Assembly (NCBI GenBank): GCA_951813615.1
Contig: OX638377.1
Location: forward strand, 5,987,739-6,051,738
Direction: 5' to 3'
Length of the DNA: 64,000 bases
DNA from: an uncultured Latescibacterota bacterium
Lineage (GTDB): Bacteria; Latescibacterota; UBA2968; UBA8231
The notes below the pieces were generated by a model. The model was not told the DNA's origin and did not search any database. It saw nothing but the letters and a program-made list of their open reading frames with translations. Position numbers and translations under genes: made by a program. Position 1 is the first letter of the stretch. Every line of letters starts with the position of its first letter. Positions 54,627 to 63,093 of this stretch are shown piece after piece.

Positions 54627-55030
54627 CAGGAGAGCCTCCGCAGTGCCTCTTCGACGTCGATCTCGCCGCGTTCCAGGCTGTCGAGTACCGCCGCCGATTG
54701 GGGATTCGGGAGCGGGGTGCTAGCCGATTCCGTGGTTCGAGTCACCGTCTCGACCAACGGTAGCTGCTTGGCGATGGCATCCAGTCGGTTTTTGACCGTT
54801 GGGTAGCTGATGCCAAAGATGCGCTCCATTTCCTTGATCGAGCCGTGGACTTGGACGAAAGTCATTACGAATACTTGGTCCTCGGCGGAAAGACGCGCTA
54901 GGATAGGCGGCTCGAATTGCCCTTCGATCGCGATGGCGCTGTCCGGCAGGGAAACCCGCTCTACCACGATACGCGCCCCCTTCGTCAGATCGGTTAGCTC
55001 TTTCCAGTCTTTGATGGCAATAACCTCCAA
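54626..55030 (-). CDS. DUF2089-family regulator
   Basis: 134 aa. FEPPILARLSAEDQVFVMTFVQVHG then SIKEMERIFGISYPTVKNRLDAI is the DUF2089 core, a helix-turn-helix-like region; the tail RGEIDVEEALRRLS is a SHOCT-like half. Start is uncertain: the TTG at 55030 overlaps the best site (GGAGG), while an ATT/ATC start a few codons later would be correctly spaced. As first gene it likely controls the operon of small membrane protein, DUF4097, SHOCT and metalloprotease genes. Confidence 0.75.
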   Translation of the reverse strand: MEVIAIKDWKELTDLTKGARIVVERVSLPDSAIAIEGQFEPPILARLSAEDQVFVMTFVQVHGSIKEMERIFGISYPTVKNRLDAIAKQLPLVETVTRTTESASTPLPNPQSAAVLDSLERGEIDVEEALRRLS

Positions 55031-55138
55031 AAGGTTAAATTTAGGCGTAATTATAGCTATATTTTTAAAAAAATCAATAATAAAATTGAAAAATTTAATT
55101 TTATTAAAAATAGGCAGGACTCGGAGGAGATTTGGATG

Positions 55139-56248
55139 CTATTCTTCCACGGCCGCAGACACCGCATTGGAAACCCGCCGCAGCAAGCTCCCGTTGGCGA
55201 CCATTTGGTTGGTCAGCACCACGCAGCTTAGCTGGCGCTCTGCGTCCGCCCACGCCACTGTGCCGGTCGCCCCGGTGTGGCCGAAGGTGTGCGGCGACAC
55301 TAGATCGCCCCAAAAGGCCCACACCCGCGCCCCGCACACGCCCCACCCAAGGCCCCACGGCGCGTTGAGCGTGCCGTTCTGATCCCGCGTCATCGCCGCG
55401 ACTGCGGCCCGGCTGAAGATGCGCTGGTCGCCGTACGCGCCGCCGTTGAGCATGGTTTGCAAGAGGATCGCCAGATCGCGTCCGGTGCTGTGCATGCCGC
55501 CCCACGGTGCTCCGAAATCGCGCCAGTACGGGGAATTCCAGCCCCAACTCCGCAGTTCGTCGTCCTCTTCGGTGTCTGTCCCGCACCACACGGTATCTTC
55601 AAGTGGCCAATCGCCCATGCCCAGTGCGCTGCACTCCATGCCCAATGGCGCGAAAATTTCCTCGCGTTCAAAGTCGCGCAACCGCTGGTCGCTGACGCGC
55701 TCGACGATTGCGGCTGCCAGCAGGATACCCTTGCTCTGGTAGCGGAAATCGGTCGTCGGTTTGTAGAGCAGGGGCGTCTGCATGGCCCGCTCGACAAAGA
55801 CCTCTACCGGCTCGTGCGCCCGCCGCAGGCTGACGTTCTCCGGCAGCATGTCGGGCATTCCCGATATGTGCGACAGCAGGTGGCGAACTTTGATGTCAGG
55901 CCGGTCGCCGCCGGTGAACTCGGGCAGGTAGGCGGCGGCTGGGTCTTCGAGCGAGATTAGTCCCCGGTCGACGAGGATCATCAGTGCGCAAGCGGTGACT
56001 GGCTTGGTGATCGACGCGAGGAGAAAGATCGAATCCGCATCGACCGGCTGTCCTGTGTCGGGTTTCCGCTGGCCAGCCCCGCGTGCGAAGACCTCTTTGC
56101 CGTGTCGTGCTACCGTCAGCGAGGCCGCGCTGATCTGGCCCGCTTCAACAGCAGCCGTCAGCAGGCCAAAGGCCCGTTCGAGTTGTGCGGCCGACATGCC
56201 GACAGCCGCTGGGTCGCCCGTTTGCAAAACCGTTCCGTCCGTTGTCAT
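55139..56248 (-). CDS. Beta-lactamase-family serine hydrolase (class C/family VIII type)
   Basis: 369 aa from ATG 56248. FLLASITKPVTACALMIL gives the S-x-x-K motif (Ser79, Lys82), FRYQSKGILLAAAIVE the Tyr motif (Y-Q-S), and HTFGHTGATGTVAWA the late H-x-G region. No signal peptide is obvious, so an intracellular esterase or peptidase rather than a secreted beta-lactamase is likely. Confidence 0.85.
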   Translation of the reverse strand: MTTDGTVLQTGDPAAVGMSAAQLERAFGLLTAAVEAGQISAASLTVARHGKEVFARGAGQRKPDTGQPVDADSIFLLASITKPVTACALMILVDRGLISLEDPAAAYLPEFTGGDRPDIKVRHLLSHISGMPDMLPENVSLRRAHEPVEVFVERAMQTPLLYKPTTDFRYQSKGILLAAAIVERVSDQRLRDFEREEIFAPLGMECSALGMGDWPLEDTVWCGTDTEEDDELRSWGWNSPYWRDFGAPWGGMHSTGRDLAILLQTMLNGGAYGDQRIFSRAAVAAMTRDQNGTLNAPWGLGWGVCGARVWAFWGDLVSPHTFGHTGATGTVAWADAERQLSCVVLTNQMVANGSLLRRVSNAVSAAVEE

Positions 56249-56282
56249 CGCGTTCCCTTTCTTTGATATAACTGCTGTTTCT

Positions 56283-56990
56283 TCAACCAACTAATCCGAC
56301 TACTTCCCTTAACCCCGCCACTACTCGCACTCCCTCCTCCGTCCGTCTATCCGCGTCTCGTTGACGCCGAATCAACACCGGCTGCAGCCCCGCCGCCCTA
56401 GCTCCCGCGACGTCGTCTTCCGGCGAATCGCCGACGAAGATTGCCTCGTCAGCTACCAACCCGGTCTGCTCTAGGGCCGGGGCAAAGATCGCCGGATCGG
56501 GCTTTTTGATGCCGACATCGCCGGAGACGACCACTGCGTCGAAAAAGGGGCGCAACGCCAGTTCATCTAGCAACCGATGGACGTGCGGCGGATGGTCGAA
56601 GTTGGAGATCAGCGCCAGCTTGTAGCGGCCTTGCAACTCGCCGAGCACGCTTTTGGCCTCTGGGTCGAGCGGCGTGTGTGCGTGCCATGCCGCTATGCTC
56701 GCTTCGCTTATTCGCCGCAATTCCTCCAACGCCAACGCCAAGCCCAACTCCCCGACTAACTCGCGCATGCGACGCTCATACACTGTCAGCCCGTCGTCCT
56801 GCACCGGCGGCTCGGGTTGAAGCAGGAATTCCTCGCATAGTTGAATTAACGTTTCTTCATCAAACGCACGGCCACTATCGATCAGTTCGCGGCGGATGGC
56901 ATGGTACCAACTCTCTCCTGCGGCCTCCATATTGCCGTAGCACAGCAATGTGCCGTAGAGATCGAAGAATACTCCTCGTATTTCAGTCAT
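56283..56990 (-). CDS. HAD-superfamily hydrolase
   Basis: 235 aa. Motif I VFFDLYGTLLCYG (D-x-Y-G-T, as in dehalogenase/phosphatase types), motif II ALISNFDHP, motif III VGIKKPDPAIF (Lys), motif IV FVGDSPEDDVAGARAAG. A helical cap (~20-110) makes it class C1. Substrate unknown. A fragment resembling its coding sequence is seen near 63770-63815. Confidence 0.85.
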   Translation of the reverse strand: MTEIRGVFFDLYGTLLCYGNMEAAGESWYHAIRRELIDSGRAFDEETLIQLCEEFLLQPEPPVQDDGLTVYERRMRELVGELGLALALEELRRISEASIAAWHAHTPLDPEAKSVLGELQGRYKLALISNFDHPPHVHRLLDELALRPFFDAVVVSGDVGIKKPDPAIFAPALEQTGLVADEAIFVGDSPEDDVAGARAAGLQPVLIRRQRDADRRTEEGVRVVAGLREVVGLVG

Positions 56991-57039
56991 CGATTGACTT
57001 TCTAATTTGGCTGCGGAGGATAGCGTCTGTGCAGCTCAA

Positions 57040-57675
57040 TCACAACCTTTTACCTACCCACAGGGCACCTCGGCGCACCACTTCTTGGAAGGAGAGGTTT
57101 TCCAGCACCGCGTTGTCGTGGCCTAGGGCAAAGAAGAACACTCGGCCCTGACCATAGGTGTGGTGATAGGCCATGACGTGGGTCTCGTCGCGGCCGGGAT
57201 CATAGGCGTGCATGAGGTGGTGCGAGCGGCTTGGGTCGTGCTTGAGGTAGTGCAACTCGTCGGTCACAGCAAAGTCTTTGAGGCCGGCCGCGATGGGATG
57301 GTCGGAGTCGGAGATGGTGACGGTGAAATCCATGTACGGGCTGTGGCCGTCAAAAAAGCCGTTGAGCATTTGGTGGTAGCCGGTGTTGTCGCGGAAGGAA
57401 GCGTCTGCGGTGTGCAGGCCGAAGAAGCCGCCGCCGCGTTCGATAAAGTGCAAAAGCCCCTGTTCTTGGGCTTGGGTGAAGTGGCCGACATCCGTGAAGA
57501 AGAGGGTGGCGTCATACGCGGTGAGGCCGCTGGCCATAACCTCGTAGTCGCGTGAGAGATCGGCCTCGATCTGGTCATTTTGGTTCAGTAGGTCGGTCAG
57601 AAATCGGCCTTGGCCTTCGTGGTCGTGGTAGATGCCTTCGGTGCCGACGAATGCTAAAAGTTTAACGGGAGCCAT
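57040..57675 (-). CDS. ThuA-like (trehalose-utilisation-type) class I glutamine-amidotransferase-fold protein
   Basis: 211 aa. LLAFVGTEGIYHDHEGQGRFLTDLL, ATLFFTDVGHFTQAQEQGLLHFIERGGGFFGLHTAD, HPIAAGLKDFAVTDELHYLKHD and YGQGRVFFFALGHD are the ThuA blocks. Members are linked to sugar uptake or oxidation in many Gram-negatives. Its start overlaps the glutaredoxin stop by 14 nt. Confidence 0.88.
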   Translation of the reverse strand: MAPVKLLAFVGTEGIYHDHEGQGRFLTDLLNQNDQIEADLSRDYEVMASGLTAYDATLFFTDVGHFTQAQEQGLLHFIERGGGFFGLHTADASFRDNTGYHQMLNGFFDGHSPYMDFTVTISDSDHPIAAGLKDFAVTDELHYLKHDPSRSHHLMHAYDPGRDETHVMAYHHTYGQGRVFFFALGHDNAVLENLSFQEVVRRGALWVGKRL

Positions 57676-57982
57676 GGCGGGTTTCTCCTTTTGTTATTGG
57701 GTTGGGAACGGCGGTAAGGAGTTTCTCCAACTCACCGCGACGTTCGAGTTCGTCGAGAGTCTCCTCAGTTCCTAAGTATTCCCCGTCGACGAAGATCTGC
57801 GGAATTGTGCCGTCCCCACCGGTTCGACGCAGCATTTCCTTGAAGTTGGCAGTCGGCAGTTTGAAGCCGAAGTAGAAGCGAATGGGGATCTTGGTGTATC
57901 GAATCCCCTTTCGCCACAGCATCAGGCGCGCCTTCCAGCAGTACCCGCAGAACGGGCTCAGGTAGATTTCGACTTTCGGCAT
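57662..57982 (-). CDS. Glutaredoxin
   Basis: 106 aa from ATG 57982. PKVEIYLSPFCGYCWKARLML has the C-x-x-C active site (Cys12, Cys15); GTIPQIFVDGEYLGTEETLDELERRGELEKLL is the cis-Pro and glutathione-binding part. The frame is open upstream through a remnant of the ABC permease gene. Confidence 0.88.
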   Translation of the reverse strand: MPKVEIYLSPFCGYCWKARLMLWRKGIRYTKIPIRFYFGFKLPTANFKEMLRRTGGDGTIPQIFVDGEYLGTEETLDELERRGELEKLLTAVPNPITKGETRHGSR

Positions 57983-57998
57983 TTTATTTCTCCGACGT

Positions 57999-58048
57999 TG
58001 ATGCTTCACTACCGACCAGACTTGGGACGCGGGAATATACCCCATATC
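57999..58048 (-). pseudogene. Fragment of an ABC-2 permease C-terminus
   Basis: The 50-bp segment matches 61348-61398 at most positions and would encode MGYIPASQVWSVVKHQ, compared with MGHIPASQVWSVVGHQ in the intact permease. It lies between the Ldh gene stop and the glutaredoxin start. Confidence 0.7.
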
Positions 58049-59093
58049 AAGCCCAGCGGATTGGCACCTCTAAATCGCGGGCTAGTTCGTCCACTTGGTT
58101 GGCCAAGGTGGCTTCGAGGGCGATGCCGTGTTTTAGGTAGTCGGCGCGCCGCTGGTAGCTGCCTTCGCCCGGCCACTGCACTGGGCCCTGCTCGGGTGCT
58201 GCTGCCACCGATTTAATATGGGCCTTCAGATCGGCGCTGCGGTCGTGCAGCCAGTCGCCAAAGGGCTTGAGGGCGATAAAGCACTTGGTGGAGCCGCCAG
58301 CCGAATCCGTCGGCCGCTCCTCGGTGCCCTGCTCAAAGGCGAGGAGGCCGCCGGCCAGTCCAGCCGTGAGCAGATCGACCATAAAAGCAAGCCCCGAGCC
58401 TTTGTGCTGACCCATGGGCAAAAAGCGCCACGATTGCAGCAGAACACTTGGATCCGTAGTGGGCCTGCCGCGCTCGTCGAGGCCCCAACCTTCGGGAACG
58501 CTGCGTCCGGCGGCCTCGGCCTGCCGCACGCGACTGATGGAGGATTGGGTCATGGCCAAGTCGAGGACGACAGGTTCGCCGTCGGCCGTGGGAATGCCAA
58601 TGGCGAGGGGATTGTTGCCTAAGGAAGGGACGCGCGTGCCCCAAGCGGGAAAGTTGGCGAACGCGTTGGTGAAGGCCAAGCCGACCAGCCCGGCGCGGGC
58701 GGCCCGCAACGCGTAGCTATGCCCGCGTCCCCAGTGCCCGACGCTGCGGACGACGCAGGTGCCCACGCCGTATTGCTGTGCTCGTTCGAGTGCCCAATCC
58801 ATGCCCTGCGCCGAGGAGAAGCGGCCAATGCCGCCGCCGGCGTCGATCAGTCGGGAGGCAGGGTTCTCGACTATGGTTGCAAAGCGGGGATCGGGTGCCA
58901 AAATCCCTTGGCGGATGTAATTGATCGTCGAGGGCAACAGAGCGACGCCGTGGGTGTGGCCGCCGTGCAGGTCCACTTCCGCGCCGATTTGGGCTTCGAC
59001 CGCAGCCACGTGCGGCGGGACCCCTGCGGCTGCGAGCGCGTCGAGGAAAAATTGTTCCAGATCGGCGTGGGCGATGCGCTTGGGCTGGCTCAT
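58047..59093 (-). CDS. Ldh-family (malate/L-lactate/ureidoglycolate-type) dehydrogenase
   Basis: 348 aa from ATG 59093 (AAGG 8 nt upstream); ATG 59099 is an alternative. VAAVEAQIGAEVDLHGGHTHGVALL, GVGTCVVRSVGHWGRGHSYALRAA, TNAFANFPAWGTRVPSLGNNPLAIGIPT and FRFLPMGQHKGSGLAFMVDLLTAGLAGG-like blocks define the NAD(P)-binding Ldh_2 fold. It oxidises a 2-hydroxy acid; likely substrates are lactate, malate or sugar-derived acids. Confidence 0.9.
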   Translation of the reverse strand: MSQPKRIAHADLEQFFLDALAAAGVPPHVAAVEAQIGAEVDLHGGHTHGVALLPSTINYIRQGILAPDPRFATIVENPASRLIDAGGGIGRFSSAQGMDWALERAQQYGVGTCVVRSVGHWGRGHSYALRAARAGLVGLAFTNAFANFPAWGTRVPSLGNNPLAIGIPTADGEPVVLDLAMTQSSISRVRQAEAAGRSVPEGWGLDERGRPTTDPSVLLQSWRFLPMGQHKGSGLAFMVDLLTAGLAGGLLAFEQGTEERPTDSAGGSTKCFIALKPFGDWLHDRSADLKAHIKSVAAAPEQGPVQWPGEGSYQRRADYLKHGIALEATLANQVDELARDLEVPIRWA

Positions 59094-59103
59094 GGTCATT
59101 GCC

Positions 59104-60342
59104 TTACGCTACTTGCCAGCCGCGCACCATATAGGCCTGCAACACGCCACTTTCATCGGAATTGAAGAAGCCCGATCCGCCATCCGGCGAGAGGAAAGGA
59201 TGGATGTGGGTGTCCTTCTGCCAAGACGATCCGGGGTTTGCGACTTTCCGCGCATTCGCGAGCGCGCCTTCCTCTTCCTCGGGAAGGTCGAACAGCCAGA
59301 CCGCGCCGCCCCTGTCTTTCGGGCCTGCATCTGTGATCAAACGGGTCCCGTCTATATCCGTTGCGAAATGCCAGAAATCGGGGCCGTCAAAGGAGCGGGA
59401 CAGGTCGTTGCGCCAGCCGCCCGGCGTGTTGATGCCTTCATCGCCGACGTGCGCTGCCGCCCTGCCCGAGATGAGCTGTCTTTCGTCCGGTTTGCGCGTC
59501 GAGGTGCTGGTGATGGCCATGTCGCTTTTCCCCTGCCAGCACTGATGCCCCTGACAAAACTCGTTGCCATCCCGGCCCCAAGGGAAGTCGCGCAGATCCG
59601 TGCCATCGTCCCGGATCAGGTGGATGTCCGCGCCCAGTCCACTGACGAGCTTTTCCACCTTGCCATCGGCGGCAATGATATTCCCGTGATTTTCTTGGAT
59701 CATGATGTCGTGGGAAGCCACGGAGTCCGTTTGACGCGTGTACTGCGGGTGCATATTGCACCAAGTGGGGCCGTGCAAGACCAACCGTACGGATGGCTCT
59801 TCGATCTCGAAGACGAGCAGACCCCAGCGCGCCCCTGCGCTGTTGCCGTCCCCGAGGAATCCTGAGATGGCGATGCGCCGGCCATCGGAGGAGATCGTCG
59901 AAAGCGGATACGGTCGGCTCAACCTGAAATCGGTCTCTGGAATCGCGTGATCGAGGACGCAAATGATCTCGCGTTCAGACCCATCTAGCCCGACCCGCTT
60001 CAGCGTCAGTCGCCCGCCTCCCCCCAGCTCTGTTTTATTGACGAAGTAGTACAGGTAGTCGCCATCTGGTGAGATGGACGGCCCCGTCGTTCCAAGCTCG
60101 GTGGTGATCGGCGTCAGGCTGTAATTGTCTTTCAAATTGCAAATTAGAAACTGGTGCTCGGGGTCCTTGGGATCTGAGCCGTGAGGATGCGCTGAGCGGT
60201 GGAGGATCAGCCGCTGCGAATCGGGCGTGAAGATCTGCGCCTCCATATAGATATGCGACGAGGGGATCGGCTCATCCGTGAGCTGAATAACTTCGAGATG
60301 GTCCCGCTCGGTTTCTGGGACGAGGTCAGGTCGGACTTTCAT
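59104..60342 (-). CDS. TolB-like beta-propeller, oligogalacturonate-lyase-like
   Basis: 412 aa. IFTPDSQRLILHRSAHPHG, GPSISPDGDYLYYFVNKTE, STISSDGRRIAISGFLGDG, WCNMHPQYTRQTDSVASHDIMIQENHG, GHQCWQGKSDMAITSTST and HIHPFLSPDGGSGFFNSDESG are propeller blades with metal-binding His/Asn patterns like those of oligogalacturonate lyases (PF14583). No signal peptide. Uronate-oligosaccharide cleavage in the cytoplasm is likely but unproven. Confidence 0.7.
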   Translation of the reverse strand: MKVRPDLVPETERDHLEVIQLTDEPIPSSHIYMEAQIFTPDSQRLILHRSAHPHGSDPKDPEHQFLICNLKDNYSLTPITTELGTTGPSISPDGDYLYYFVNKTELGGGGRLTLKRVGLDGSEREIICVLDHAIPETDFRLSRPYPLSTISSDGRRIAISGFLGDGNSAGARWGLLVFEIEEPSVRLVLHGPTWCNMHPQYTRQTDSVASHDIMIQENHGNIIAADGKVEKLVSGLGADIHLIRDDGTDLRDFPWGRDGNEFCQGHQCWQGKSDMAITSTSTRKPDERQLISGRAAAHVGDEGINTPGGWRNDLSRSFDGPDFWHFATDIDGTRLITDAGPKDRGGAVWLFDLPEEEEGALANARKVANPGSSWQKDTHIHPFLSPDGGSGFFNSDESGVLQAYMVRGWQVA

Positions 60343-60452
60343 TGCCTTTACTCCTATCGACGGCGTGGCACTTCGGGAAAAAAGGTAAAAGTCTGCCGAA
60401 CCGCATCAAGGTAAATAAAATTCCTCACACTACAGCCAACCCAACCGTCAAG

Positions 60453-61256
60453 TCAGCTTCCCGTAGAGCGGTAGTGCCGCACGCCCACTTGCCAGATGCG
60501 CAGACAGATCACGAAAAAGAGCAGGCCCACGACCGGAGCCAACCATTGGAATAATGGGCCTGAACCCAAGGGATCGGGGCGTTCCAAGATTCCCAAAGCG
60601 GGGTAATAGCCGACGCAGGCGAGGGGGATGACGTAGGTGAAAAAGCGGCGGAACCACGTGCGGTAAATCGCTAGCGGGTACTGGGCTGTCTCCACGCCGC
60701 CGTAGGTTACGGTATTGACGATTTCCAAGCTCTCAGTGGTCCAAAAAGCGAGTGTCGCTTGGAGGACTATGAGGCCGTAAAACAGGCAAGCGCCGCCGAG
60801 AATGGTGAGCAAGGCGAGGAGCAGCTTGTCCGGCGTCCAGACTAGCTCTAGGGCATGTGAGGCCCACAGCAGGACGACCAAGCCTTGGGTGAGGCGGCCG
60901 ATGCGCTTGAGGGTGAGTTCTTGTCCGGCCAGTTGCAAGGCCGTGCTGCGGGGGCGCAGCAGCAGGCGGTCGAAGTCGCCGCTTTTGACCGTAGAGGCGA
61001 ACAAGTCAAATCCGCGCGAGAACGCGTCGCACAGGGCAAAGGCGATATTGATTAGGCCATAAAAGAAGGCCACTTCGGGCAGACTCCAAGTGTCGAGAGC
61101 AGCGAAGCGGTCGAAGAGCACCCAGATGCCCAAGAATTCTAGACCGGTCATCAGGCCGTGGCCCACGGACAGCATGACAAAAGAGGCCCGGTACTGCATT
61201 TGGCTGCGGAAGGAGATGTCGATATAGCGGCCGTACAGGCGCAGTCCGTCGAGCAC
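60453..61256 (-). CDS. ABC-2-type transporter permease (PF06182-like)
   Basis: 267 aa from GTG 61256 with AAGGAGG 8 nt upstream. Several hydrophobic segments (LSVGHGLMTGLEFLGIWVLF, FFYGLINIAFALCDAFSRGF, LIVLQATLAFW, FFTYVIPLACVGYYPALGIL) and the SVKSGDFDRLLLRP motif match the ABC2_membrane_6 family. Third gene of the exporter operon, paired with the permease at 61261-62052. Confidence 0.85.
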   Translation of the reverse strand: MLDGLRLYGRYIDISFRSQMQYRASFVMLSVGHGLMTGLEFLGIWVLFDRFAALDTWSLPEVAFFYGLINIAFALCDAFSRGFDLFASTVKSGDFDRLLLRPRSTALQLAGQELTLKRIGRLTQGLVVLLWASHALELVWTPDKLLLALLTILGGACLFYGLIVLQATLAFWTTESLEIVNTVTYGGVETAQYPLAIYRTWFRRFFTYVIPLACVGYYPALGILERPDPLGSGPLFQWLAPVVGLLFFVICLRIWQVGVRHYRSTGS

Positions 61257-61260
61257 GTCT

Positions 61261-62052
61261 TCAGCCTCCTTGGACGACTAGGCGGCGGGTGCCGCGATAG
61301 AGAAGGAAGCGGCCCAAGCTCACCAAGACCAGCGTCCACGCGAGCTGATGCCCCACCACCGACCAGACTTGAGACGCGGGAATGTGCCCCATGTAGAGGC
61401 GGAAAGGGGTATCGGCCAAGCCGCGGAAAGGCATGAAGTCGAGTATGGGCTGGAACGCGTCGGGAAACAGCGGCAAGGGGATCACCATGCCCGAAAAAAC
61501 GTAGATGCATATCCCTAGCATTTGAATGGTACCCTCTCCGGCGATGGTCCATAATAAGGAGACGTTGACTAAGTTGGACAGGGCACCGCCTAGGAGGATA
61601 GCTCCCACTGTAGCCAAAACCCAAGCCGCAGCCGCAGCCGGGGACGCGGGAGCTTGCAGGTCGAAGAACAGGAAGGCTAGGCAAAACAACGGCAAGGAGC
61701 GCAGCAGGGCGGGGGCGATGCGATTGGCGAGGGCGCGGCTGTACCAAAAGGCGTACAAATCGACGGGCCGCACCAGCTCGTAGGCCACTGTGCCTGTGCG
61801 CACCATGGCTCGCACGTCGTCGTCGGGGTTCCAAGGCAAGAGGGCGAACAGGGCTTGACCGAGCCAGACATAGTTGATCACCTCGGTGTAAGTCATAGGC
61901 TGGTCTTGGGTCGCCGTGCGGTAGAACGCTTCGAAGATCATTACCCGAATGAGTCCCCAAAATAGCTGCGTGCTCATGCCGGCTAGGGCCGCGGCCCGGT
62001 ACTGCAGCAACATGCGGATGCGGGCGCTGAGGACGGACAGATAGGGCCGCAT
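61261..62052 (-). CDS. ABC-2-type transporter permease (PF06182-like)
   Basis: 263 aa from ATG 62052, overlapping the ATPase stop as TGATG. Six hydrophobic segments (VINYVWLGQALFALLPW, LPLFCLAFLFFDLQAP, AAAAAWVLATVGAILLGGALSNLV and others) and MVRTGTVAYELVRPVDLYAFWYSRAL match the same family as its neighbour. Its C-terminal coding region has a shorter copy near 57999-58048. Confidence 0.85.
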   Translation of the reverse strand: MRPYLSVLSARIRMLLQYRAAALAGMSTQLFWGLIRVMIFEAFYRTATQDQPMTYTEVINYVWLGQALFALLPWNPDDDVRAMVRTGTVAYELVRPVDLYAFWYSRALANRIAPALLRSLPLFCLAFLFFDLQAPASPAAAAAWVLATVGAILLGGALSNLVNVSLLWTIAGEGTIQMLGICIYVFSGMVIPLPLFPDAFQPILDFMPFRGLADTPFRLYMGHIPASQVWSVVGHQLAWTLVLVSLGRFLLYRGTRRLVVQGG

Positions 62053-63032
62053 CAAGGACGATCCCGGTAGAGTTGGGCGATGACTTCTTCAATGGGTGGG
62101 TTTTCGACAAAGAGGTCGCGCACCTCGTGGCGAGCGGTGATGCGGCTGATGAGGGCCGGGGCTGAAATGCGTTCGGGCGCAAAGCTGAGATGCACGCGGG
62201 GGCCGTCGCGCAGCACGACGCGAGCGGCTTCATCTTTAATGGTCGCCGTGGGATCGACTAAATCGACGATGAGGCGGCGCTCGGACGAGACGCGGGCGCG
62301 CAGGTCGGCGAGGCTGCCGTCGGAGAGGATGGTGCCGTCGCCGATGACCATGATCCGGTTGCACAGGGCTTCGATATCGTCCATGTCGTGGGTGGTCAGG
62401 ATGACGGTGGTGCCCTCTCGGCGGTTGAGTTCTTTGATAAAGTCGCGCATCGCCAATTTGGAAACCGCGTCGAGGCCAATGGTCGGCTCGTCCAAAAAGA
62501 GCAAGCCGGGGCCGTGGAGCAGGGCTGCCACCAGATCGCAGCGCATGCGCTGACCCAAACTGAGCTGGCGCACGGGCACGTCGAGGAAGGAATCGAGCTC
62601 CAACATGGCGACGAGCGCGTCGCGGCGGCGGCGGTAGGCATCGGTGGGCACCTTGTAGATGTCGCGCAGCAGGTCGAAGGATTCAATGGCCGGCAGATCC
62701 CACCACAACTGGGTGCGCTGACCGAAGACCACGCCAATGCGGCTGACGTGGGCAATGCGGTCTAGCCAAGGGACGCGGCCTTGGACCTCGCAGCGGCCCG
62801 AGTCGGGGACGACGATGCCGGAGAGGATTTTGACTGTAGTGGATTTGCCCGCCCCGTTTGGCCCGATATAGCCGACCAGTTCGCCGACTTCCAGCGAGAA
62901 GGAGATGCCGTCCAACGCCCGGATTGTGCGGTGCGAGCGCTGCACAATGCCCCGGAAGGCACCCCAAAGGCCGGGGCGGCGCTCGGCAATGCGGTAGGTT
63001 TTGACTAGATTTTCAACGACGATTTGGGGCAT
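62052..63032 (-). CDS. ABC transporter ATPase
   Basis: 326 aa from ATG 63032. Walker A is GPNGAGKST (residues 57-65), signature LSLGQRMRCDLVAALL, Walker B GLLFLDEPTIGLD, H-loop VILTTHDMDD. The C-terminal extension (residues ~240-326) is that of ABC-2 exporter ATPases. Its stop overlaps the first permease start. Substrate unknown. Confidence 0.95.
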   Translation of the reverse strand: MPQIVVENLVKTYRIAERRPGLWGAFRGIVQRSHRTIRALDGISFSLEVGELVGYIGPNGAGKSTTVKILSGIVVPDSGRCEVQGRVPWLDRIAHVSRIGVVFGQRTQLWWDLPAIESFDLLRDIYKVPTDAYRRRRDALVAMLELDSFLDVPVRQLSLGQRMRCDLVAALLHGPGLLFLDEPTIGLDAVSKLAMRDFIKELNRREGTTVILTTHDMDDIEALCNRIMVIGDGTILSDGSLADLRARVSSERRLIVDLVDPTATIKDEAARVVLRDGPRVHLSFAPERISAPALISRITARHEVRDLFVENPPIEEVIAQLYRDRP

Positions 63033-63093
63033 GGATACTAAATAACGAGTACTAGCGTAACAGGAGCTATTGTGGGTTGCTCCTTTTACCGGA

